Below, one piece after another: positions 1 to 11,619 of a stretch of DNA of 64,000 bases. Made by a program: the position numbers and the translations under genes. The notes under the pieces were generated by a model. That model did not search any database. It saw only the letters and a list, made by a program, of their open reading frames with translations, and was not told the origin of the DNA. Source of the stretch: Mortierella sp. BCC40632. Its lineage: Eukaryota; Mortierellomycota; Mortierellomycetes; Mortierellales; Mortierellaceae. The stretch lies in the NCBI GenBank assembly GCA_011634665.1, contig WAEK01000019.1, forward strand, positions 62,001 through 126,000, in the 5' to 3' direction. The stretch's first letter is position 1, and every line of letters starts with the position of its first letter.

Positions 1-1722
1 TCTTGTCAAACTGGAATCAACAGACCTGAGCAGACTCTCAGGAGAACATCGATTCTCTAACGCACTCTACCTCAAAACAGTGGAGAGTTTGTTGGGTTGT
101 TCAAATATGTCAGAGCCATTGATGCAGGAGTTCTCGCAGAAGTACATCGGTTTCTATGATGACCTTCGATTCTACTTCCTAAAGAATGCTGCGTTTGTCA
201 TCAACACAGCACTTGGACAACATCCAGTCAAGGTTCGGATCCCCCTTGAGATTTTCCAGGTTCTTCGTGAATACAATAGAAGAGGTACTGAAACTGACTT
301 GGTCTTTTACTCATTACTTTTAGAATCAGAAGGCTATCAACAAAGTACCACAGGAAAAGCTTGTTCTCTTGCTAGAAAACTCGTTTGGATTTTTAGAGAC
401 ACTCAGCACAATGCCAACAGATGCAAAGGAGCTAGACGAATTCTGGGCCGGTAGCCCTGATGTTGGTGAGTACCCCCTTCCCCTAGACCTCAATCTATTA
501 TGTCAACCAAAGCAGAAGCTGACTAGTATTCTCATATCCTCGTAGGCGGTAAGAAGAAAGCCAACAGCGGAGAGATCCCACAATTCTCGGATTCCGAGGA
601 CGACAGTATGGATGAGGATCCTCAGGGCGCTGCTTCTCAGAAATCTAGAGGAAAGAACCCTCTCCTTTCACTAAATAGTCACCGACGCGCATTCTCAGAC
701 TGCTGGATCGCCGTGCTCAAACTACCTTTTACGCCCATGATGTACAAGAAAACGCTTTTGATCATTCACAAGAGGATTATTCCACACCTTCCTCGGCCAG
801 TGGTTTTGATGGACTTTTTGACGGACTCTTATAATTCTGGAGGCGCGGTCAGTTTGCTAGCGCTCAAGGGTTTGTTTGTTCTCATCACGGAGCATAACCT
901 GTAAGTTGCCTTTGTGGGAACAATGAACAGTCTAGGACCCTGTAGAGCAATTCTAACGATCTTCTTGATTACATCACTAGTGACTATCCCGATTTTTACC
1001 AAAAGCTGTACCTACTTTTCGACCACAATTTAATGCATGCCAAATACAGAGCTCGCTTCTTTAGTCAAGTCGACATCTTTTTGTCCTCACCGTAAGTTTC
1101 TGGATAGATCTCTGTTATGAAGTATATACCATCTCTTGTACATCAAATACTAACTTTTCTTTCTTTTCTTTTCCTTTTTTTCCCCTCTTTACGCCTTGTA
1201 GACTCCTCCCAGCAACACTTGTGGCGGCATTCATCAAACGCATGGCACGTCTCAGTCTTTCAAGTCCTCCTGCATCGATTGTAGTCATTGTTCCATTCAT
1301 CTACAATCTGCTAAAGCGGCATCCAACATGTATGCAGTTAATTCATGGAAGCGCAAACCAGGAGAACGACTGTTATGACCACTCAGAACCAGACCCCATG
1401 AAATGCAGCGCCTTTAACAGCTCTTTATGGGAGCTCCAGGTATGTGTAAACTTGCTTTATACATATTTTCTAGTATACATGAAACAAACCCTAAAGACCT
1501 CATATCTGATTGTTTTTTTTCTACTCCTAATAGACTCTCCAAAACCACTTTGCACCCAATGTTGCTACACTGGCCAAGATCTTCAATGAGCAGTTCACTA
1601 AGCCTTCATACAACCTTGAGGATTTCCTTGATCATACCTATGCGACTATGTTCCAGAATGAACTCACAAAGAAACGAAGAGGAGACGCAGCCCTCGCTGT
1701 TGAAGCACCAACGGGTTGGTGA
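1..1722 (+). CDS. NOC4: Noc4 ribosome-assembly protein, 5' partial
   Basis: 3' part of a gene that begins before the window. Noc4 (Utp19 in yeast), of the CBF/Mak21 family, pairs with Nop14 and is needed for 40S subunit maturation in the nucleolus. The strongest stretch is around 1040-1330, where the family blocks RARFFSQVDIFLSSP and PFIYNLLKRHPTCM are read. Exons: 1-284, about 346-465, 546-900, 981-1091, 1202-1439 and 1534-1722, ending in TGA at 1720-1722. The introns at 466, 901, 1092 and 1440 have clear GT and AG signals and keep phase. The first is doubtful: the best pyrimidine-rich acceptor (AG at 322-323) would put the next exon out of frame, whereas AG at 344-345 keeps the frame that reads ENSFGFLETLSTMPTDAKEL. 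Identity is firm; exact edges of intron 1 are not. Confidence 0.86.
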
Positions 1723-3520
1723 GATTGAGTGGGCCATAGAATTTGTAAAACAAAATAAAGTCAGTTGCGAGTTTCGCCTTTAATTGTGTCTCGTCAGCTC
1801 GTAGTCCTCAGGGAGAGCCTTCATTGCATCCAGCTCAGAAGATTGGAGCTGATATTAAGTCGCATAGGTTTGCTGAGTGGCCCTCCACTCCTTCCTTTAA
1901 AGGGTCCTACTTTGTTGCAGTAGTGGTCAAGTCTGCAGGAGAGAGGAGTCAAATCGCTGTATGATGTAGCACTTTGTTTCCACTAAACACGAAGTTCAAT
2001 TGTCACAGATTTTGTGTCCTACAAGTTCCACTCTGGGACTGTATCTCCCGAAATCTCAAAACCCTGCGGGGAGTAAATGTATCTATCGATTGAGATCAAA
2101 AGAAGTTGTTGGCTTGATGCCGGTAGCCCACTGCATGCCAGTCAATCGATCGGAGTTTTTTATTTCCGAGAGAAAGAAGGAAAAAGTTGCTTAGGCGAAG
2201 CAAAAAGTGCTTTGCTCAACATATTCTCGCGTTTTCCTCCAGTTTCTCAACAAGTTCAACGAGACATATCTACTCATTACTATCTAATTGTTCATTGCTT
2301 TACCAGAGCTTCTTTGCTTTTCTATACATGAGTGTAAACGCTCAGAATTTTCAGCATCTCAGTGCTTTTGGGGCGAGAGGTCAATAGCAATCTGTCAACA
2401 CGGTTCCACAGAAGAGATTTCAAACAATCTGAGAGAGAGGTGCATACGACAGTTAATTTCAGACCAAAGCAGCTCATGGTGACACAGTGCTATTTTGACC
2501 TTACTCAATTAGTAGATGACTTGGATGCTATGGCCTTGGAAGCCATCCTCTCCAACTTGACTAAACCGGCTAAAGTTAAGCTAGTGTGGGAAAGAAATAT
2601 TGAGCAGGTGTCCGACACTCTACTATTGCTGGCAGATATCTCAGATGGCTATGCAGCGATAGAGTAGCTCAAAGTCATAAGCAATCATTGAGCAGAGAGG
2701 CGCATTTTCAGTGGTAGCATAACGTTCTCTTTCATGCACGCATTTTACACCACCTTTGGATGCTCAGAGTCCTCAGTGTGGTCAAAATGGGTGGATATTG
2801 TTATGGTTCCTCGAGACTCAAGTATGCCTCTCATTTTTGTGGAATCATCCATCTTATCTATTTCTTTCTTCATCAGATCTACTCTCCTGGTGATGAAGTA
2901 TTTTCTAGGCTTCATTGCAGAAACTAACTTAAGAACTTTCCCAGTCACTCTCATTAGTATCTCCATTCGGTGTGCTTTTCCATCTACTTCTCGCGCGAAC
3001 CTTCAACTCATAATACCTGATCATTAGTCCTTCCAAATTCCGACCACGTTCTTGCAGTAGGGCTGGGATACTGCCTACCAAAAGGAGTTGGGCCAAAGCG
3101 ATCCGGTTCATGGACTTGTGTGGTTTGCCATTGGTTGTTTTAAGGCCAGTGAAAGTTTAGACAATTTTCAGTTATCCTTCAGGCTCCTTGCTGCTTATTC
3201 TCCGACAATTGGGAGGACGAGACTCTCATGGAGCCTTTGCATTCACTCCTTGGTCTCATGATGTGACTCCAGACTCTCAAATATTAACTTTTTTCTTGGG
3301 TATGTATAGAATAGAGCAGATTAACCTGTCAACCTCAATCAGTTTTGTCCAAGATAATGAACTCGTCTTAAGAGAAAGATCTCTGCTGTGTCTTTCAAAC
3401 AGCGCTGTGTAGCTGTGTAGCTATGTAGCAAAGAAAACAGCACCTATGACCATAACTGGCAAATGGATGGGTCAAATGTCGTACGAAAGTGTGGCGAATA
3501 GATGACTTGAGAGAAAGCAG
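1723..3520. other. Spacer with unrecognised coding-like scraps
   Basis: No gene is recognised between NOC4 and the DUF4238 gene. A plus-strand stretch at 2476-2667 ending in TAG reads like real protein (QLVDDLDAMALEAILSNLT) but has no convincing start or partner exon. A minus-strand stretch at 2745-2966, rich in Lys and Arg, also looks coding. They may be remnants of decayed genes. A 9-bp unit, tgtgtagct, is repeated about three times at 3405-3430. Confidence 0.3.
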
Positions 3521-3530
3521 CCACATCCTG

Positions 3531-3537
3531 TATAAAA
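3531..3537 (+). promoter_or_regulatory. TATA box upstream of the DUF4238 gene
   Basis: TATAAAA lies 122 bp before the ATG at 3659. A start site some 25-35 bp downstream would leave a 5' UTR of roughly 90-100 bases, which supports choosing 3659 rather than the upstream non-ATG extension of the open frame. Confidence 0.5.
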
Positions 3538-3658
3538 CTGGTTCTTTGCTGTGGTTTGCAGAATCTATTTCTTTTGCAACTTGAACAACAATTCATATTC
3601 TCCTTCGAAACTCGTCCTCAACTACCAAGTCTATATTCTCGACACAACTATTAATATA

Positions 3659-5245
3659 ATGACCCAGAATCTCCTTGCACCAAGTGATTTACGTGAAGAA
3701 ATCTTCGATCGTGTTCGAAGCACCTGGAGACATCCACCTGCTGTCTTCACACAGAATCTTCCTGACGATTTAGATTCAAGCGCTCCTTTCTTAATTTTCA
3801 TCATGGTCTTTTTGAAAACGCATGGTCTAAAAAGCTTGGAAGGAGTCCCTGAGGCCACTAACAAGTTTATCCATCAGGCCCTAGTCTACGACTTCATTAC
3901 TGTGATGAAGGTCGAAAGACCTGACATGTTGTTTGTCCTCTACCAAGAAGCACTCTCCTTATATTCCGCTTCCGCCTCAAAACATCCAGTACAAGCAGAT
4001 GCACGAACCCAGTTTCACCATTATATCCCACGGTTTATTCTCAAGACATTTGCAGACAACTTCTCCCTTGATAACACCACCGCATTCGCTACAGATATTT
4101 CAAGTCATGGTCTCTCAGGATTCAGGCCAGGGAAGCTTGTCAAGTCCAAAGCTAAAAAGAAGGCTAAAAATCGACCCAGTCACCACATCAATATGTACCG
4201 GGTTCAGGATCACTCCGTAACACTTGCTGACGTTGCACGCTCGTATGGAGTGAATGACATGTACCGAGATGTCTCTGAGGACGACTGCATGAAGTTTGAG
4301 AAACTCCTTGCCAAACACGAGTGCACCTCGTCCACGTTTATCCGACAAGTCTGGGATGGGAGTGCGCTCTCATTGACCCAGGCTCAACTCTCTGATATAA
4401 AGAGGTTTCTGGTCATTATGTCGTACCGAAACGATTACCGCAGAAGTCAGTATTTCGACCAGAGATTTGACCCCATCACGGAGCTCTCCATCAGACAGCA
4501 CATGGAACACAACAACATCTCAAGTATTCAAGCAGTCTGGTTCGAGAATCTCAAGTGGATCATTAATACCTCTCCCGAAGATGTTTTGAAGGAATTCAAG
4601 AAATCTATTGGGACTAGATTCAAGTCAAGGAATCCCATCGCGCTTTTAAGTCCATACCGAGGACCGATTCACTCGGTAGAGTTGGAGGATTTTGGGTGCA
4701 TGATCGGACAAATGGTTGCCTGTATCTGGGAAGCCGAAGCAGGGTCAGAATATATTATATCAGACGGTTGCTTCGGCGCATTTGAAGGGTCATTTAAAGG
4801 GTTCTCTGGCATCAAGATTCACAGAATTTTTATAATTTCACCTCGATTTGCAATTGTCCTGGTCAACAGAATGTATTTGCAGAAGTTCATGCGGGGCTTT
4901 CGATATACTTCGATGTTTGGGGATGAACTTCATGTATTTCCGGAAACTGTATACAAGAAGGGACCTCTGCCCAAGAACTCCAGCCCGGAGACTAACTTCA
5001 ATATGGAAGATGTATTCAAATACAAGAGGATTGTCATCCCCAAAGAAGAGGTATTCAAAGTTAATAGCATATTTTTGGATGCGGAACCCCAGCTTTTGAC
5101 CTACAAGTCCAGTGCCTCGATGTACAAGACCTTGCGCTACTATGACAAAGTCAAGGAGAAGTTGTTTCATAATCATCACGATTACTCCATCCTGAGACGC
5201 AAATTGTTCTCTGACCTCAACAGGACTCACTCAGTAGAACAATAA
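3659..5245 (+). CDS. DUF4238 domain protein
   Basis: Single-exon gene of 528 aa. The open frame runs on upstream to 3551, but the first good ATG is 3659 (MTQNLLAPSDL). Residues about 118-400 match DUF4238 (Pfam PF14022) in motif and order: HHYIPRFILKTFA near 119-131, a basic linker, NMYRVQDHSVTLADVARSYGV near 178-198, then the acidic DVSEDDCMKFEKLLAKHE segment and MSYRNDYRRSQYFDQRF. DUF4238 proteins occur in bacteria and fungi. No biochemical role is firmly assigned that I know of, although the conserved His and acidic positions have prompted nuclease suggestions. There is no signal peptide or membrane segment. A TATA box precedes it; the 3' flank is spacer. The family call is fairly sure, the function open. 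Confidence 0.8.
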   Translation: MTQNLLAPSDLREEIFDRVRSTWRHPPAVFTQNLPDDLDSSAPFLIFIMVFLKTHGLKSLEGVPEATNKFIHQALVYDFITVMKVERPDMLFVLYQEALSLYSASASKHPVQADARTQFHHYIPRFILKTFADNFSLDNTTAFATDISSHGLSGFRPGKLVKSKAKKKAKNRPSHHINMYRVQDHSVTLADVARSYGVNDMYRDVSEDDCMKFEKLLAKHECTSSTFIRQVWDGSALSLTQAQLSDIKRFLVIMSYRNDYRRSQYFDQRFDPITELSIRQHMEHNNISSIQAVWFENLKWIINTSPEDVLKEFKKSIGTRFKSRNPIALLSPYRGPIHSVELEDFGCMIGQMVACIWEAEAGSEYIISDGCFGAFEGSFKGFSGIKIHRIFIISPRFAIVLVNRMYLQKFMRGFRYTSMFGDELHVFPETVYKKGPLPKNSSPETNFNMEDVFKYKRIVIPKEEVFKVNSIFLDAEPQLLTYKSSASMYKTLRYYDKVKEKLFHNHHDYSILRRKLFSDLNRTHSVEQ

Positions 5246-5588
5246 ACCAGTAGACCTTTCATCGTTCTTTTTGACCATTAAGATATTTACTGGCGATTGG
5301 TTTGCTGTTCGATACTTTGCTGTTCTCTGCTATACTAGCGTTTCTTCGACTTTTACCGCAAGAATGTAGACACTCGAAAAGCATGTGTAACTCTGTGCTA
5401 TACAAGGACTTGTTGAGGGTGAGGGGCTGATAGCGATCTGTTACAGTTAAGCATAGCTCCATAGGTAGAATACCACATATCCTAATGATCATGCTTTCCA
5501 AAGTGTGACAAGAGCTATCAAGTCATTACTGCCAATAAATAACTTTCCAGTTGTATGAAATGTTTACCGGAAGATCCATCCAGCGACG

Positions 5589-6665
5589 TCAAACCTGCCT
5601 TGGTTTGGAACTATAAAAGACCCACGGCAATGAAAACAATATTCCCACCTGCCCTCTTCGTTCCAATATCACCTCCAACCACCTTGAGTAAAGCATTGGC
5701 AATGTTTGCGGACTCTGCTTACTTTGCCCGATTGCAATCTCAAGCATACTTGAAGCGAGAGCTTTCACCATTGTAAAATATATTGAAGGGGTGTTTCTGA
5801 GATTGTGGTTCGCTTCAGTAAATTATCCTGGTTGCTGGTACCAGTATTCTTGGTAGATTCATCCACTGACTTGCTTCGTTGAGCCTCCATCCACCTTTGT
5901 AGTTTGAAGACTGGCAGCATCACTACCTTGGTCTAGACCACATGGTTGTGGTATACCTCTTCACTGTCAGGATCGGCGTTGGGCAGTAGCAGGGACAATC
6001 TCATTAAACAAGCCTGGCCGAGGTCAAGAGATTGGATGCTTATTTGGTGTGGCAGGCATTTTAAGATCCTTTGAACATTATCTGGTATCTTGATGATAAT
6101 GCGGATTTCCGACAGGGGGTAGTCTGCTTTGCCTAGGGTGTTTGTGAGACGAGGTGGAAACTTGGTCTCAGGGCCTCTTGGCGGTGGAGGTTGTCGGGTC
6201 GAAGTTTGAGCTGCGTAAAGAGTTGATATTGACCTAGAGATGCCTTTGCCGAAAATAGTCTTGGGGTAGCGATGACGCTATTCCTTATGCGTTGCCTCGA
6301 TGACAACTCCTGTGGACCCAGGTCCGCCACAAATACCTTGATCTCACTATCAATTGTTGTAAGATCGGCTAATAGCAGGCTCTTGGCGGCAGGGTTGAAA
6401 AACTATGGGAGACCCGTCTCTTGAATCTTGTCTTTGAACCGCTCGTGGTGCAGGAAAAATATCATCAGGTTCGGAGAAAGTAGGATACACGACATGTACC
6501 ACTGGAAACAGACCGAGCTTCAATGAGTTCTGTGCCAACCGTTTGAGCCACACAAAGTTCTCGATGGTGGACACATTGGGGTCAATCTCGAGGGAGGTGT
6601 TGCCTGGGATGGTGTCGAGCGCCTTCTGCTTTCGGGACAGTGTTGAAACACGCGGTATCAGTGAA
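5589..6665 (-). pseudogene. Decayed protein-coding remnant, family unknown
   Basis: On the minus strand, successive coding-like blocks appear in shifting frames: DPNVSTIENFVWLKRLAQNS near 6540, LLLADLTTIDSEIKVFVADL near 6330, LSEIRIIIKIPDNVQRIL near 6080, LPVFKLQRWMEAQRSKSVDE near 5900 and MLEIAIGQSKQSPQTLP near 5730. The 6080 and 5900 blocks share a frame but are split by a TAG at 5935-5933. Frame changes without splice signals and that stop point to a dead gene. I do not recognise the family. It could be a multi-exon gene that I have mis-spliced. Confidence 0.42.
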
Positions 6666-6989
6666 TGTGATATTGAACATTAAACACGCCCGCACTATGA
6701 CCCTCAGTTTTTAAATGTATCCTGCTGGTAGGCATTTGGTATTCATAGCGGTAACAACGATTTAGCCCGATTTGATCTGGATGGCAACTGCGGGGAAATA
6801 CTGGATAAAAAATACAGTTGACTAGGGGCACTTGGTTGCAACAATGAATCAAGTTCTGGAACTCGGTCAATAAAGTTGATGACAATTTTGACAACTTCTT
6901 TTCCATGATTTGGATGGGTGCCAGAAAAAGGAATGAGACAGAAGAATGAGATAATGGGATTTTTAAACTCTCGCTCTTTATTATCATTC

Positions 6990-8488
6990 ACTCCTTGTCA
7001 GGATTGCTTGTCATTTTCTTTCTCTTCTTCGTTGTATCTTCCTGTCTTTTTGTCGTCCATGTCATTAAGCGCCGCGAGTGAAGTCGCAAACACAGAACAT
7101 CCAATAAATGCGATCAAAGCACTAGAGCGTGTGGTCTGTCGCGAACAAGCTCTCCTAATATCAACCAATAATCTACTAGTAATTGACTCTGACAGCCTAG
7201 ACAAGCTGAGTTGCATTCCAAATGCAGTCTATTGCTGTCGTTCACATTGTCTTGAACAGTGCTCAAGAGTAGTGAAACCAGGGATCACTTGGAGAAGAGC
7301 TGCTTGAATAGACAGTTCCTGAATATGCTGGTCATTGGGTGAAGGATCCGCCTCTTATTCTTTCTGGGTTTCGTTGACGACTCCTCAGGCTTGGGTAACT
7401 CTTTGGACTCTTTCCACTTCATTTGCACCATTGCCGGTAGAAAGTCCTGCTCGACGCGCTGTGAGCGATGGTGAAAAGAGTAGACCGGTCGCAGAAAAGA
7501 GGAGAGGGGGGATGGAAGCGGGTGCTGCGAAGAGTGCGGTATCGGTCGTGACTCTATGACTTTATGTCTGTAATTACCGCCAGCTACATCGACGACATCG
7601 CCAGTAGAAAAAAGGAACGACGAGCTGCTACTTGCAAGCATACCTGATCTATTACTTGGACCCCCAAAACTAGTTCTTCTGTAGCTCGATCCTTTCCCTG
7701 ACGGGTCTAAACTTGTCATTGGATAGATGAGTAACCCCTGAAGTTATATGCTTTGAGACTGCCCAAAGAATCGTCGCCAATCCCTTCACGGTTGCGCCTT
7801 TGACCGCCGTCTTCATTCGTCCCCAAGCGCTTGATTTGTTGCATGTGGCGAAAAACGCAAACAGCAGAAGAAAAAGCCTCTGCACAGACCTGACGGGCCA
7901 TGGAATACGCGTTCATCTTCAAGATACGCCTGTGCCTTTGCTGGCATATCTGCAATTCATCCAAAGAGGCGAGGTTAGCGGGATATCCTGATCATAAATT
8001 GCCTTTAGTTTTTGGCTGACACAGTACGCAGCACTGCAACCTGATCCGAGATAACTTGGCTGTTGTCAGACTTTTGTCGGCCACACACGACAGTCGAGTA
8101 CGAGAGCAGGTTGCAGTCTCTTGCTACACACCATCATTAAGCTGTATCGCACTCAATAATGCTCCAACTGCACCTGCATGAAGTTGACAAATATTCCTTA
8201 GTTTCCTTTGTCCAAACAACTGCAGTTCTGGGACTCTGCTCCTCTCAAGTTGCCATCACTTGAGCGACTTGCTTGTCTTTTGGCAACTGGTGGTCAATTT
8301 CGCTGCTGGCGTTTTGAGCCGAACTGAGATAATGTTTGTGTTGCATTAATTCTTGGTCATGGGCAGCCTCCTTCTTCACTGCGCGTTCGCTATCAATTTA
8401 GATGACAATGTCATCTTTGTTTATCCAGGCGAGATTGCTGATTCTCTTGCTGTTCATGGACACTGGACAACCTCCAAATTCCTGGATT

Positions 8489-8529
<41 letters not shown>

Positions 8530-8690
8530 AATAGTCCTCACGTGTGCCTCCTACACAGTCAGTAGGGTGACTGTGTATCCAAATAATAATCCAATTCGCG
8601 GCTTGTGTTTATTTCCCATAAAAAATAAATTGAGCTCGAGCTTCTGTCTTCATTCATTTGTTCGTCTCGACCTCCATTACAGCTGAACCC
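6990..8690. other. Spacer; possible minus-strand exons, poly-T tract
   Basis: Minus-strand open stretches at 7285-7719, 7670-7964 and 6998-7216 have some coding character. A fair donor (GTATGC, near 7650) follows the peptide KGSSYRRTSFGGPSNRSG. I could not assemble a convincing gene. A 37-base T run occupies about 8491-8527, just ahead of the NOP15-like gene. Nothing else is recognisable. Confidence 0.3.
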
Positions 8691-8698
8691 AACTAACC

Positions 8699-10053
8699 AT
8701 GCCTCCAAAGACCAAAGGTACAGGGCCATCTCCTTCTCCATCAATTCTAAACCGCACGCCAATTGTGTGAATGTCCAGCGCCTACTTGCAGATTGGATTG
8801 CTTTGATCTGCAATTCTCTTAGTCAGGGCTGTCAGCCGATAGCTTTTTCTGGGCACAAGAGTAACTAACCAGTGGTCGTTGTATGGACTGTTACTCTTGT
8901 ATCATTAGCACCTGCAGCGTCTCCAGAGCAAGCAAAGAGGAGAAAGGTTGCTGCTCCTGATACCAAGGAGACTGGGACTTCAAAGAAGGCGTCGCCCAAG
9001 TCGGCACCTGCTAAAGCGGCCGTTTCCTCTCGGCCGGCTCCCAAGGCGGCTGTTTCCACCAGATCCACCAGATCCACTAGATCCACCTCTGGCAATGGAA
9101 ACAATAAGAAGAGATCGAGCGACGACGATGACAGTGAGGATGAGGAAGAATTTAAAGTAGATGACGAGGACGAGGATGGGGAAGATCAGGAGGAAGACTC
9201 ACCCCTGATGGACGACTCGGCGCTCTTGAAGGGAATTGACTCTAGTGCAGAGGAGGATAGCTCCAGTGATGAGGACGATGAAGACAGAGCCGCTATGAAG
9301 GAGGACACATTTGCCAGCTTGAAGGATGAAATTTCATTGGACCCCAAGGCTGCAGCCTCTGTCAGGAAAAAGCTTGACGCTCTCAAGCCAAAAGTAAGGA
9401 TTACGCTCCCAGGGTGGTTTTTCTTCTTCTTTTCTTACTATCGAGATCCCCTCCTTTCTCTTCCAGTGGTTATCCTCTACCTCCCTCTTCACATCTACAC
9501 GCATGGGCACTCACAAACGATTTTGCAAAAAAAAATGTTCGGTTCCCATTGATAGGACGAGGAAACTACTGGAGTTGTGTATTTGGGCCGAATTCCTCAC
9601 GGCTTTTATGAGGAGCAGATGAAGGCATATTTCTCTCAGTTCGGAACAGTGTCACGCCTTCGTCTCTCTCGAAACAAGAAGACAGGAAGATCAAAGCACT
9701 ATGCCTTTATCGAGTTTGAATCTCAGGATGTTGCCGAAATTGTTGCCGAGACCATGAACAACTACCTTCTCTTTGGTCATCAATTGAAGTGCAAAACCCT
9801 TCAGCCTTCACAAGTGCATCCAGCCCTCTTCTTGGGCGCCAACAGGAAATTCAAGGCAATCCCTTGGATGAAGATCGCAAGGGAGAAGCACAATGCCGAA
9901 AAGTCACCTGAGAAGATGGAGCAGCTAAAGAAGAAGCTTCTGAAGAAGGAGGCTGCCAAGAGAGCCAAGCTGGCAGATCTTGGTATCAGTTACGACTTCC
10001 CTGGCTATAAGGCTGCTGAGCCAGAGAAGCCAAAGCATAGCAGATTTGACTAA
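8699..10053 (+). CDS. NOP15: Nop15/NIFK-like nucleolar RRM protein
   Basis: 333-aa protein in three exons: 8699-8717, 8909-9393 and 9556-10053; the introns use GTACAG...TTAG and GTAAGG...ATAG and keep phase. The N-terminal half is disordered: an Ala/Pro/Lys stretch, a short RSTRSTRST repeat near 60-70 and a long Asp/Glu/Ser tract at 80-135, typical of nucleolar proteins. One RRM follows at about 172-250, with RNP2-like VVYLGRIP and RNP1-like RSKHYAFIEF, then the family signature ETMNNYLLFGHQLKC and a basic C-terminal helix. Yeast Nop15 and human NIFK share this RRM and act in pre-60S particles, in processing around ITS2. The start ATG sits in AACCATGCC just before a 6-codon first exon. Its 3' end faces the convergent small gene at 10100. 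Confidence 0.88.
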
Positions 10054-10099
10054 GTCTCGTCATCAATAATATATCGCATCTTTTTTTCTTGTAACATTT

Positions 10100-10573
10100 T
10101 TATGACTCTTCCTCCGCTTGCCGAAGGTGAGCTAGTCTTTTGGCATTTCTGGTCAAGACCATTCTTCTGAAGGCCTCTTTTTCGACATCGGCCATTGTGG
10201 CCCAATTGTTGACTCTAGACAGGGTTCCATCGGCATTGACGACTATTGTCATGAGGATCCATCAAAGGATGTTAGCAGTGATTAAAAAAAAAAAAAAAAA
10301 AAGAAAAAGAATAAGAGCAAGAGCAAAGAAAGAGAAAGCAAGAGGGAGAGAGGGAGAGAAAGACGCCGACATTCTACTACAAGACATTGCTAGCGACGTA
10401 CCAACAGGACCTAAGGCATCTAATTTCAAGTCATCGCCATTGACTTCCAGCTGATTTGTGCCGCTTGGATTGCTGTCTGGGGCTGGAAGGGCAAGACGGG
10501 CAGTGGTGGCCTTGAGATCTTCTGTAGGTTGGTTGGGATCAACACTGTGCTGAGGATTCTGTGGAGAAGACAT
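10100..10573 (-). CDS. Conserved small fungal protein, 104 aa
   Basis: Two exons, 10573-10402 and 10242-10100. The donor GTACGT and acceptor AATAG keep phase across a valine codon, giving LDALGPVVVNADGTLSRVNN at the joint. I recall this block (LDxLGPxVVNxDGTxSRxxNW followed by a charged helix ending in RNxxR) from short uncharacterised proteins in many fungi; I know of no assigned function. The N-terminal 45 residues are polar and disordered, the C-terminal 35 helical and charged. No signal peptide or membrane segment. The intron carries a run of about 18 A on the plus strand. It is convergent with the NOP15-like gene, leaving only 46 bp between the stop codons, so the two 3' UTRs probably overlap. 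Confidence 0.72.
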
Positions 10574-11610
10574 GGTCAATGAGGTATAAAAGAATCGCTG
10601 TCTACGCAGTGTGGTGCAGATTCCTAGACGGAGTGAGGAGAGGGTTGCTGGAGTAAGAGGCATAGAGATCGGGTCGACTTTGTGAAGGGAGAGAGGATCA
10701 AGGCAGAAAAAATAAAAAAAAGCAAGAGCCAGTGTTTGGCGGGGTACAAATTTTTCTACAAACCTAGACGGATCGAGAAGTTTCGGTCGAGCTACTACTA
10801 CAGTCTTGGTGGAGTAGTATTTTTCGTGAAGGAGCTCTTGGTCAATCTCCATGCCAGGCTCGGCTTGCAAAGATGGCCCTCTGTCGTAGACCTCGGAGGT
10901 CGAGCACCACCATAGGATGGTGTTGGACAACGAACCGACTACTGTAGTTCGCTGGACATCCCAAACTCGCGATGTCTAGATCACTGGTAGGAACCAAGTA
11001 CTTCCCGAGGCCAGTACCAAACACTTTCCGAGAAAAGGTCTCGTCTCTGATAGCTTAGTGAATGAACTATGAGTTTGGGTCATGGTTTTCTATTCCGATG
11101 ACTACCATACTTAGCCTTGCTCACATTCGTTACCGTCCGAGTGGTCTCGTAACCTGGGCTTAACACGTCGCCTGCGCTGACAGCCTGGACACCATCGATT
11201 ACTTTTTTTCTGCCTGTTCCCCAGGATCGTCTTGAACATTGCGGTCGTCTCCATATTCCTGCTAGACAAGCTAGACAAAGATCTAGGAGTACACATGTCA
11301 TAGAGCGCAATGGTATTGTGATCTTGCTGGAAGGTTAGAAGAAGATTGGAAGAAGTAGAGTAGTCTGACTAGCTGGGGCTGTCGCTCGGTCTAGTGCTAG
11401 AGAGAACCAAAACACACCATACCACTCCGAGGAATAAAAGCTATTTCTTTCTTTCTTTCTTTTTATTTACCTGTCGCTCAAACGTCGTAGAGTCAAGCAG
11501 GTAGGTAGTGCATGGCGCATCCATGTCGCGTCAACATCCATGCAACACACGAGACACACGATCACCCTTTACTACGTAGCTAGAGTAAAGAAAGAAAAAA
11601 GAAAGATGTT
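10574..11610. other. Gene-poor spacer
   Basis: I find no supported gene. Open frames here are short and lack splice partners. The stretch ends in purine- and pyrimidine-rich sequence (a TTTC repeat near 11445-11463) ahead of the rRNA fragment. Confidence 0.4.
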
Positions 11611-11619
11611 GTTCTTTCG

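Noticed and set aside
8353..8686. Plus-strand frames with poly-Phe
   Set aside because: Created by the T run at 8491-8527.
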